64,000 bases of DNA, from assembly GCA_963989385.1 (NCBI GenBank), contig OZ022515.1:4744803-4808802 (forward strand), written 5' to 3'. Positions 20,886 to 32,000 of this stretch are shown here, one piece after another. Under the pieces are notes generated by a model. It did not search any database, had not been told where the DNA came from, and worked only from the letters and a program-made list of their open reading frames with translations. The translations under genes were made by a program, and so were the position numbers. Position 1 is the stretch's first letter. Each line of letters opens with the position of its first letter. The stretch is from Ctena decussata (lineage: Eukaryota; Mollusca; Bivalvia; Lucinida; Lucinidae).

Positions 20886-23776
20886 GTCCGGTCATCTTGC
20901 GCACTTCGAAGTTTCGTATACCGGAAACTCCCGTTTGTTGTTTACAACCGTTTTGTGCGATATTCGACAAGCAAATTACCTCAACAACGTCTGTTACTTT
21001 GTAAAAGACTTCGGCATCAACAAATGTAAGCTAAAAATATACCTGGAAATCCCAATTTTCTCTTCACTACGTCATCCAATAAATTATTCACGAGCTCTGC
21101 CCACTGACCTACATTTGCACAACAAGTTGAACTCAGCTATGTTTTTAATTTCCCGACTCCTCCACAAAAAGAACATCTTCATATACCCATTGAACAAATA
21201 TGCACTTTATCAACATTTCCGATTGTCCGAAAGCTATTATTTCGTTCTTATTTCAAGCTTTTTTCCTCGGGGACAGTTTGTTCCTGTCAGACGACCGTTC
21301 ACGCCATTCTGTCAAGTTCATTAATGGGAATGCCCCAACCGCGCATTGCAAATATTTTTTTCTATGGAAGCCAATAAGTGCCATTCCCATTTTGCATTTA
21401 AACTACTTTTTTTCTTGTCATACTTTTATAATTAAATAATTATGACATGAAAACAGATTACCTATTAAAAAATATGGCCTTTTGAGTAAGTGCAGCCCCT
21501 TTTATTTTCAGACCAGTCAGTATGTCTGCCACTAAGCAGTCAAAGTATGGGTACCCGAAGCTACTAGATGCTTACAAAGATGTCAAAGAAAAGGGCATCG
21601 CTATCAGAAGAGCAGCCAAGACACACGGGCTACCAGAATCGACTCTGAGGTGTAGGTTGGCGAATGAGAAGAGTGAAGATCTTCAGCGAGGTGGGCCAAT
21701 TTTTTTCAGTAGGGCACAAGAAGAAATGTTAGCTGAGCACTGTGTGTCAATGGCTCATCTTGGGTGTGGTTTTACTAGGTGGCAGGTTTTAGATATGGCA
21801 AAAACATGAGTGAAGCTGTTGGGAAAGATACTGAACCCACAAAACATTGGTTTTATGGTTTTCTGTCTAGATTTCCAGAGTTAAAGATGGTGCATCCCAA
21901 AAAAGAGAGAGAAGGCGCGAGATGAGGCCGTTAACCCAGACACCGTGAACGGGTATTTTGATGCACTTGGGGTTGTTCTAGAGAGTATGGCATCAAGAAT
22001 AAGCCTCCATTTATCTGGAATATTGATGAAACGAGCATTTCTTTAGACCATAGCCCCCAAAGACTTTAGCTAGGGCTGGGAGTAATCCTCATTGTGTAAC
22101 ATCAGGAAAATCAGCTACAACCACTGTTATTGCTGCTGTAAGCGGCCTTGGGCAAACAATACCACCGTTTGTCATTTTCAAAGGTGAAAGACTGTCTCTA
22201 GACATCAGGTTAAAGGGTTTACAGGGTACAGAGTACAGGTCCTCACAAACTGGCTGGCCCAACTCGGAGCTATTCTGAGATTTCTGTACTTCATGCACCA
22301 TGTTACAGCAAGACCTTGTGTTCTTCTATATGATTGCCACTCAATACATGTAACATTTGACGTGATAGAAGCTGCAAGACAAGAAAATATCTATCTCTTT
22401 GTATTATCACCTCATAGCAGTCACTGTCTTCAGCCCCTTGATGTGTCAGTATTTAGTCCGTTTAAAAAGAGCCTTAGTACTGAATGCCACAAATACTTAC
22501 ATGCCAATCCTAACCGTATTCTTGTGAAAAAAGACTTACCCCAGATAATTGGTACTGCATTTAGAAATTCTTTGACAGTAAGCACCAAAATGTCTGGATT
22601 TAGGAAATGGGCATATTTCCCTTTAGTCCCTCAGCTCCTTGTGTTTAACCCCCAGAAATAACCAAAGACAAGAGTGAAATTAAATCAACAAGAAAGTACC
22701 GTAAAGAAAACAGAAGTGTGAAAATATTATTCCAGGAAAAGTAAACTGAATTTAACAAATTTAAAGAAAGTGTAGAGCCAAAGAAAAAAAAAGAAGCACA
22801 ATCGTTCCACCTTATGGTGCTGCAATAACGGAAGAAAGTTATTATAAGAAGAAGAAATGCATGGCGGAGGAGAAAAGGGAAAAAGAGGAGAAAAAAGACA
22901 TGAGCAAACCAATGTGCAAAAGGAAAATCATATTTACAACACCCTATTCTCAGAAGAAAAGTACAGATCAGAGCCATATGGTTAGCCAGTTGATATGTGT
23001 TGAAGAAAGTCAGAAAAAGAAAGCTAAGAAAGAAAGTAGTGATAAAAGAAATGAAGTAAATGAAGGGCAGAAGAAAGGTAAACGCCCCCTACTAAACTCA
23101 AAAAGAGGAAAAGAAAGAAAAAAGAAAGCCTGTAAATATTGAATTCAATGAAGACGACGATACAGAAGTGTGTGTGAAATACCAGCCAGATGATCTTAAC
23201 GTAGATAAGAGCATAAAATTTGTCAACTGGGGTAACTATGATATGTGCAATAAATGGATTCATCTCAAGTTCTGTTGTTCAGTGGAGATGTCGAAAGCTG
23301 AGGATGAATTAAGGTGCCCTAAATGTGACATTGAAAAATAAACTTATTTAAATACCAGGAAATATAAATTTGTTGGAATATGTCAGTTTTATTAGTTGTT
23401 GCAAAAAGTCCTAGTTAATTGGTTGGAGAATATTGTTTCATGTTGAATTTAACTTTAAAATATGAAAAAAGTGTGTGATTAAGTTTTCTGTTTAAACGGG
23501 CTACCATACCTTGATGAATACACGAGAAAAGCCCCACGATGACGTCATATGACACCAGTGCGCAAAATGACCGGACATTTGAACACTGGGAAAACATGGT
23601 GGTAAGTGTTTTCATGGCTGAAATCTCGCTGTTTTGCTGAATTTTATCATTATTTGTTAGTGCAGTCATATAAATAGCATGTTGGTATTGGTGGATACAT
23701 GATTGTTTCAAATTTTTATTGATTTGGTCAGCGTGAACAAACGCGATTACTGCTTAGGTGCGCAAGATGACTGGAC
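20886..23776 (+). mobile_element. pogo-superfamily DNA transposon, decayed
   Basis: A 19-bp motif, GTCCGGTCATCTTGCGCAC, lies at 20,886-20,904. It recurs inverted at 23,558-23,576 (one mismatch) and at 23,758-23,776 (one mismatch). These bracket a broken DDE transposase (21,522-23,341). I infer terminal or subterminal inverted repeats bound by the transposase. The outermost ends and the TA duplication are not fixed. Confidence 0.7.
21522..23341 (+). pseudogene. pogo/Tigger-like transposase with C-terminal PHD-like finger
   Basis: The N-terminus (21,522-21,809) reads KYGYPKLLDAYKDVKEKG then AAKTHGLPESTLRCRL, a Psq-type helix-turn-helix. After frameshifts come WNIDETSISLDHS (first catalytic Asp, about 22,020), VLLYDCHSIHVTF (second Asp, about 22,330) and LSPHSSHCLQPLDVSVFSPF (third Asp, about 22,440). 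A Lys/Glu-rich tail follows, then WIHLKFCC and LRCPKC (about 23,255-23,330), resembling a PHD finger half. At least four frameshifts or stops make it non-functional. A TTTATTTTCAG acceptor-like site lies just before the ATG. Confidence 0.85.
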
Positions 23777-24188
23777 AACATCGTATGGTAAAAATTCCCA
23801 TAGGAATTTCGATTTTTTTCCCATGGGATTTACAAAACTCCCAAGTGATTTAATATCTTTGGCGCAAAACATATAGAAATTAAGGTCTATGACCTATTTT
23901 TATGTTTTAAGTGTTTTATGTGTCTAAGAAGACTATAAAGACAAGTGAAGTTTGCAATAAGACGGTATTGCGAAAAAAGAACAACAAAAAAAACAAAACA
24001 AACAAACTAGAAATATGTCCATATAACACGGATGCCCCCGCCTAGTGCCATAAGTAAGATGGTGCCTTGTTTAAGGTACTAAGGTGCTGGCACTTGTAGG
24101 ATAACTAGGTTCACAAAGGCAGACTTCTGTGGTACATGTTTTATTGTTTTCCTTAGGCAGATATATTGTGCCTCTCGGATCCAGAGAA

Positions 24189-24200
24189 GTGTGTGTGTGA

Positions 24201-24232
<32 letters not shown>
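24189..24232. repeat. (GT)n microsatellite
   Basis: About 20 GT units, interrupted by GAGTC near 24,200. Confidence 0.95.
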
Positions 24233-24278
24233 TCTCACTCTGAAATAGTTCTGGACACCAAAACCAGTTTAACATAAT

Positions 24279-24330
24279 CTTTGTGGACACCAAACTACCT
24301 TATGGACAACAAAAACCGGTGTCCACAAAG
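24279..24330. repeat. perfect 13-bp hairpin with GGTGTCCAC motif
   Basis: CTTTGTGGACACC (24,279-24,291) is exactly complementary to GGTGTCCACAAAG (24,318-24,330), with a 26-nt loop. The same GGTGTCCA word recurs many times in the intron units at 33-50 kb. Confidence 0.7.
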
Positions 24331-25544
24331 TTTCTATTGCTTTTTTCATATCCAAACACACATAATTATTTTAAGGGAAAAGGGTAAACCAACCTTATGA
24401 ACCAGTTTTAAACATGTGTGCATCATTGACCAGTTTCAGATATATTTTTTGCAAGAAATAAAAGTGTGCATGATCTCAAAACAGTACACACACAATGTAA
24501 TTTGACACCCCTGTGAAGGCTGCTTCCTATTGGATGGTATGTCTGCTAGAGGTATTCTAGAGGGCGTATTAGCTTTTTTCATCAGCGATGATTAGTTTAA
24601 CAGATGAGAAATCCCTTAAAACTCCCCAAAGATATTTTTCTGGTATATTTTTTCTGCGGGAAATTCCACGTGGTTCTTTCGCGGTTTGGCATAAAGAACA
24701 AAGGATATTAATTTGGTAAGTTAAATTATGTTTTACTTATAATAAAAATTGTGTATGGATATGCTTTTTTATTATTGTTGATTAGCCAGTTATTTTGTAT
24801 ATAATAAATGTAGCTTAATAATTTAAAGCGCTGTCATTAAGGTGTGCACCATGCATGCTCCTAATTTGGAAAGTCGGTCAATATCATATTTTTCTAAAAT
24901 TTATTTACCGTCAACATGATTTATATGAGCTAGGTGGTGACGGGCCTACAGCGGGGTTTCACGTAACTCTCCAAGCCTTTGAAGCGATGGTCCGACGGCC
25001 AGGAAACTGTCCATATTATGCGAGCATTGAGCCAAAGTTTAATCCCAGGGGTCCTTAGGTTAAAACTTGGAGGTTTAGGGAAATAAAATTGGGTTTTCAG
25101 AGAAAGAGAAGACAGTCTGAAACTGAAAATAATTAAACAAGTTATTTAATTGAAAGGCAAGATCTTTTGAGCTGCTCGGTCTTTAAAACAGGTATCTGTT
25201 GGAACCGACCTAGCCCCCCCCCCCCCCCCCGCAAAAAAAACTGCTACTCTTAGGAGCTGTCTACACACAAAAAAAAACACACCTGAGGGAGGAGCGGGCG
25301 GGGGCGGGGGGGGGGGGAGGTTCGGTGCAAATACCTTTACTAGGCTGTATGAGAGTACCGCCACCCAATTTCCTCTGGTGCATAGCATTTATAAGGTTTT
25401 GCATTAGAGAAAAGGATGATATGCTTCAAACAAGCTGTCTTAAATTTCCATCAAATCCTTTCAATATATTTTATGCTTTTATACTGCAGTGTTGTGATTA
25501 TGTAGTATTATTCTTGGAATAAGTATTGTTTAAAATAACAACAA

Positions 25545-25547
25545 CAA

Positions 25548-25576
<29 letters not shown>
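25545..25576. repeat. (AAT)n microsatellite
   Basis: About ten AAT units. An apparent minus-strand reading frame across it (poly-Ile) is an artefact. Confidence 0.9.
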
Positions 25577-25578
<2 letters not shown>

Positions 25579-25978
25579 TCTTTTCCCCAGCTCCATATGA
25601 CCCATCCTTGCAAACGACTGGCATTTTCATCTCGCACTTTTGTGTAACTTCTGTCTCTCATTCGCAGATGTCTGCCGGTGTAACGAAGTAAAGTGATGCC
25701 CAAAGAATTACGACTACCGGTCATTATTCTTTAAAGAATGGTGACATCCCGGTCACAATTTTACGACTTTCTGGTCATAATATCATGACCCTCCCGCCCC
25801 AACGTGAAGTAAAATGATCCTTCACGAAGAATTGTGACCCCCCCCCCCCCAGAATATAGACCCCCAATCTATTACGTTAACACCCTATCTAATAAAATGT
25901 GTTACTTCATACCTTCATGACTTTTGACATAAACCTTTTTTCACACTTCATGCAAATTGTTTTCAGTAATTATTTACC

Positions 25979-26041
25979 ATGAGAAAGAGAAATGCTAGGT
26001 TAAAAAGCTCTCAAGACAGTGGACACAGCCGTCTCGAACCG
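25979..26041 (+). CDS. exon 1: start codon and basic N-terminus
   Basis: The ATG in ACCATGA starts 21 residues, MRKRNARLKSSQDSGHSRLE then P, ending in phase 0 at a strong GTAAGT donor. An in-frame TAA lies 12 nt upstream (25,967), directly after a TTTTCAG acceptor-like site, so an upstream 5' UTR exon is likely. The phase matches the next exon. Short exons are easily mispredicted, so this is the least certain of the SET-side exons. Confidence 0.6.
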
Positions 26042-29000
26042 GTAAGTATGTGACTTGTGTTGTTTTTGTTTTCTTTAGGCCTAAAAAATAGCCGCATTTT
26101 CACTAACCCGACCGATCCTGCTTCCGAGACCGCCGACTTCCTCCCCCACCCCCTCCCCACCAACCCTGCTATTTTTATCGATAAAAGAACACAATTAAAA
26201 TTTAAACACCGACCTTACAATTTTCAATTTCTGGCCCTACCCGATTAACTTTTAGCATCTTTTTAGTACATTTTGTAGGTTTTGGCATTTGGTACTTTTC
26301 AAAATGCTGAGTTGACTTTGTCAAGCATCTAATATGAATTATCATATACATGATAATTACATCCACAAAACACTTGTATAAAAACCAACAACAGGCCCGA
26401 CCCCACTTTTTTTTTCGGGAGAAAAAAATAAAATAAAACAAAAATATTTCTCCTACCTACCGACCAAACATTTTTCAGCACTGGAGCTATTTTAATGCCC
26501 TATATATCAGTTTAAAAGGGCATCTCCTAAGAAAGCAAAATATACCTAAATTTTAGTTGGTCATATCTTCCGCAAATCATTTTGGCACTGGCGATTTGTA
26601 GATGCAAGGAGCAAGTTGCTGGCAAAATGCATTTTATTTGTTTGTGTTAAGGTTTAACGCCTCTTTCAAGTATCCTTGCATTTGTGTTGTGTTTGGTGCT
26701 GTTTAAGATATATTTTTTTCATTTTATCATTTTTAGGTGTTTTGTTATGTTAAGTTATTGTGTTAACCGCGGCAAAGGGTGAGGGACATGGTTGGGGCCC
26801 CGTAAAACCGGTTTAAACCCCCAAGTAATTATTACTGACCGTGCCAAGGCGGTATTGTCGTTGCGGCTGCATTTGTTGTGTGTTCGGTGCTGTTTAATTT
26901 ACTGTATTAACTTAAAGTCTATGACCCGATCGAGATCGAACTCGCGACCTCACTCGCAATCAATAGAGGTCAGACTATCGGTCTGACTCAAAACTGACTG
27001 TGCAAAGAGGTGTTGTAGCACAATACAAGGCGACACTGTGCTGTCAGCAGGGATAACGTTATTTGTAAGAACCAAAGGGACATACATTTACTAGGATATT
27101 TTAAAGTTTGAAACAAAAGCAACAGACAGAAAATTTTACATCTGGCAAGAGATTTGCAGGACACAGATTGCTGACACACTGAACAAAGATGCAACGCGGG
27201 TACATGCTGTGTGTATCATTGAAGCTGGTCAGCATTCTCGTTCTCTGAGAAACAACCAATTAAATGTTTAAAACATTTAATTGGCCTCCTGCTCAAAATA
27301 TGACCAATATGCGACATTGCAGATTTAAAATGAAAATAATGTCTTGCGTTTCTTTGTTATTGTAAGCAATTATTCAGTGTTTTCTGGTAACAGTTTTATT
27401 ATTTAATGGCAACATCGTGTATAAAAAGTTATATATAGTATTAACATTTCTGAACAAGTTAGTGTAACAAATCTGCAATAATGGACGTTTTTCAGAATGT
27501 ATTAAGCTTCACTACAGTTTGTGTTAAGTGAGTGTGTGGTAGCCACGAAAAGTTCTTCACCATAGTGTAGATTTTGTATCTGGTCCGTTCGAATCTTTCA
27601 GCCCGTTAGTGGATATGAGGATTACGGATGAGGCCTAATTAATTTGGCCGAAACTAGCCTGGCTCAGAAAATTCGACCATAACGATTTTCAAATCTTTCA
27701 TGTGTTTTTGCTTCCACAGGATCTTTTTTAAGAATATATTTTATGAAATCGTTTGATAGCAAAATGAGTGTTTATGTTCCTGTTTATGATATTCAATGTA
27801 GTGCGCTTCCAAATTCTGAAATGAGCAGATTCCCTGTTAGTGCAACAATACTGTCCACAGTCCATAGTCGATTTTTGTCTACTTTGAAGACGCTGAAAAT
27901 AATAAGATAAATTGTTTTCCTTCTCTCGTTAACTTACAGCCAAATGGGAAGGTCTCTTGCCCTAAAACCTGATACATTCTATCCCAAAGTCCAGGAGTCA
28001 AATAAAGAACCTGATATAAAGCTGCTTGATTGATAAAAACGTTTGTCGCATTTTGCCAGCAGATAAATGTATAACAATTGGTATTTTAACGAATGATTAT
28101 ATTGAAGTTAATGCACAGAATAATAGGTTATTATATTCAAACCTGGAGGAAAACAATAGATGAAGAAGAAATTGATTTGCAAATATGCCATGTATAATTT
28201 ATATGGGTAAAACCTTGTAGTAATCAGTAGTCGAACATATTATCAAAAACCTTGTCATATCAGCTTGATAGTTACCTCAGTACAGGTTCGAACCCTGAAC
28301 TATTGACCAAGTCTTAACTTATGACTATAAAGAAAAGTCTGTACAAACTCTGATTAATTCGGCAGGTTCCACGACGATGTAGAAAAAGAGTACGACCACC
28401 TGACATAGCAAAGACTTTCGTCAAGAAGAGAATTGACCAAAATGGTTTTCTGGTCAAGTACATTAATAACTTTATTGGTAAGAAAAATGTTATATGACTG
28501 CTATAACAAATTCCATTGAAATTCAGGGCATCTTATGTATCAACAATATTTTGCCATAGCAAAATGGTTTTTCCTGGCAGAAACATTATCTTTCTTACCA
28601 AATGTACGTATACTTATTACATATGTAGCTAATGTTTAATTGTTTAATTTCAAAACAAATAATAAAACTTTTTATTCCAAAGATAATAGGTTTCAGATGC
28701 AATGAAGTTTAGTACTACTGCTTACATAACCATATTTTTAAGCTTGTGAGATAAATACGCCGAAGGAAACTCAAATGCACATTTGTCCACATTGTGAACA
28801 ATAATTGACATGTACGCTACCCTGCCTGAACAATTCCTCTGTTTGAAGGCGCTCTGACATACATATGTTTAGGCTGTATAAGTGCCTAGTGCTCACTTAT
28901 CTGGGAATGTAAGTCATAAAACTTAAATTTTTCATGCATGCACTATTTCACATATAATTGATATTTGCAAATACTTTTGTAATTTTAGCTGACTTTTAAA

Positions 29001-32000
29001 ATATTCCATATATAATAAATGGTAATATACAAAATGCATAATGATTACTGGAAAGAACTGATCTTTTTATTTATAATTTTTAGGGCGAGGAGTGTTTGCT
29101 GACAGGGAGTTTGAACAAGGAGAGTTTTTGCTGGAATATTCCGGAAAACTTCTTTCTGGAGATGCCGCTAGAGGCATGATTGATACTGATTATACGTATC
29201 ATTTTGAGTTTAAAGGAGAGAGTAAATGGTAAGTGGCATTTTTTATGAGTCATCAGAATGTCTTGATTAAATTTTGAGCATAATATGGTCTATTGCACAT
29301 TCATTTACAGAAATTGCATGCTCTGGGGATAGATTTTAAAATCTTTTCAACAACACACGATTTATTTTCATCGCCAGCTGCGTGTATAGCTCACTTAAAC
29401 CTATAATTTTTTAGTTTTAAGCTTCCCTGGACGAAGTCCAGGAAAAGTTATTGCACTACCCTGGCGTTGGCATCGGCGTCGGCGTTGGAGTTGGCGTCCA
29501 ATTTTACGTTAAAGCGTTTTAAAGAGCTCATATTTCCCAAACCATATGATGGGTTCGGTTCAGATATAGGTCAGAAATTTCTTTCAGCAATACCCCCGCC
29601 CTCGCCATGAGCTTAAGGTCAAGGTCACAGACTTTGGATTTCACATTAAAGTTTCTCCAGAGCTGAGCACTTTTTCAAAAACAATTTAACTGATTTGGTT
29701 CATACTTGACATAAAGATTGAAATAGGCCCAGAGTTTTACACAGCTTATCCCACGCCTATGCCTATGGATGAAAGGTCAAGATCACAAGATTTTATGTTG
29801 AGTTTTTAAGCTCATTTTTCAAAACCGCATGATATATTTGGTTCAAATTTTGTTTAATGTAAGATGAGGGTCCAAGATTTTATTCAGCAGCCCCCCCCCC
29901 ACACACACACAGACCCACACCCACACCCAAATACCCCTCCCATGCCCATGACCTCAATGCTCCCGCATAACTGATAGGCCTAAGGTGGCATTAAGTCTTT
30001 AGATCAAGCCAAGCTGTGCTGTCTGATAACAACCTTGTTCCGTCTGCCGACAATAGGGTCGGTCTATGCCTTGTCCACAAAAGTCGGTCGGTCAAAGCCT
30101 TATTCCCATGCCATACTGATTGCTTAATTAGCAAGTAATAATAATCAAGCTATTATAAAAGACAAATTTCTTTGACATTGCCGTTTGTCCTCACGTGACA
30201 GGGCAAGGTCCATACTTTTAAAGGGTGGACGACTAGCGGAAACTACTTAGTACTTCCACAGCTATCTACTACGTGCACTCTTCTCACGCAGCCCAGCATA
30301 TTTGATTCAAAAATACTTTTCATAACATTTTGAGTTTGCTTTTTGACTCTTTACTGATTTAATTTGCTTGTGGACTGTAACATTTCCATGTGGGATGAAA
30401 GCAAAATAAAATTAATTTAAATAACATCTAGAAAAAAGAATCGACTAGTGTACAAGTTCTTGTCATAGAATTATTGTGACATACTCTCTTATGTATGATA
30501 AGACACATTCTATTTTATTATTCATTGAGTCAGTTTGGATAACGATGGATTTTTCTAGGCTTTTATTTCCTATTTATCACTTAATTTTCATTACGGTATT
30601 ATCAAACATTTTTTTTTCCAGCATTGATGCAACAAAGGAGCCGTCCGATGGACCATCCCTCTGCCGGCTCGTCAACCATGGGAATCACAAAAGAGATCGC
30701 AATGCAAATATGAAATACGTTGAGGTCGAGGGCATACCCCATTTATGCCTATTCAGCACAAGGTATTCAGCATTTTTATATGCAATGGCCTTGACATGTT
30801 TGTATTCATTGTTTTAACACCACTGCCATTTATTATATATTGTGATTTCTTTTAAAGTAAATTAGATGCACAATGATCAGTAACTAACAAATCCAGTGCA
30901 CTATCAAGTTCTTCAAATAAGGCAACATCAAGGTAACGGATAACATACTCAACAGCTATAGAGTGAGGTCTCCGTTTCTCCATAATTGTGATTCGTCAGT
31001 ATAAGGCTTTAAGAAAAAGCTCTCTGTTGCTCTAAATTTTCATGAATTTGATGCACCTGCACGTTCATGAAGGGTAAATGTTTAAATCATTCAATAACAC
31101 TGGTTCATTTTGTCTTCACTAACACAGAAGAATACTGCAAGGTGAAGAGATCCTTTATGACTATGGAGTGAAGAATCTACCATGGCAAAAACAAAAACAG
31201 GTACACAACATTTTAGTCTTCTTCGAATGTTAATCAAATTACTTCATGATAATTTTTGTGGCATTTTCATTATTACTGTACCTTCAAGATTTAAATAAAC
31301 ACGCTCTAAAGGCGATACAATTTTTGTGTTTTCTACAAATGTACGAGAGGCACTTGGAAAGTACGTAGCATGGTCGCGTTTTTCACAAGTATGTCTTACT
31401 TGGATAAAAAGGACTAATCCCGTCCCTCAAAATCTTCCCCTTTGACTCTGACACACTTTTCCAGTCTTTCAGTCCAGTTAGAAAATGCATTTTTGAAGGC
31501 ATCTTTGGATAAACTGTTTAGACACTGGAACAGCGCGCTACCCAAGGCGTGGCGGCTTTCGAAACGGCTTTCTTTGCAGCATGCTTTATTGTAATGGTTG
31601 AGTCAAAAGTCACAAGCTGAGAGGCCAGGGCTATATGCAGGACCTCCGAATATTCGATTACCACCTGTATTCGCTTACAGTATACCGCAACAGCAGTGAG
31701 GACCTTTTCTTTGTAAAATAATCCAGTAACACTGCCCTTTTCAGGTACTAGCACTCGGGCGACAATACCCTTACAGTCAAAACATAAAGCATAAATAACG
31801 CGCCCGGAAGTCTTATTTCTTCTCGCGATTTAAGGCCTTTCACCATTTTCACTATTCCAAACTTTATTGTTTTCTTTGCAATCAGGCTTATAAAATATAC
31901 CATCACCAGTTACTATGTCTCTAAGCCTCCAAGGATCTGCATTCCTGTACCTGTATTTAGCTAGAAGTTGTGTCGCTTTTTCTACCCTTACCCCCTTCTG

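Larger units (their letters stand above)
23780..25960. other. no recognised gene; simple repeats
   Basis: AT-rich DNA upstream of the long gene. It holds a (GT)n microsatellite, a 13-bp hairpin, and homopolymer C and G tracts at 25,215-25,232 and 25,298-25,319. An open stretch at 24,900-25,058 (DLYELGGDGPTAGFHVTL) matches nothing I know and lacks convincing splice sites. The promoter of the gene starting near 25,967 or further upstream should lie here, but I cannot point to it. Confidence 0.4.

Noticed and set aside
20661..21439. Plus-strand frames upstream of the pogo transposase
   Set aside because: Low-complexity, no recognised motif; they lie in the leader region of a dead transposon.
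25146..25388. Pro-rich minus-strand frame
   Set aside because: Produced by homopolymer C/G tracts; not coding.
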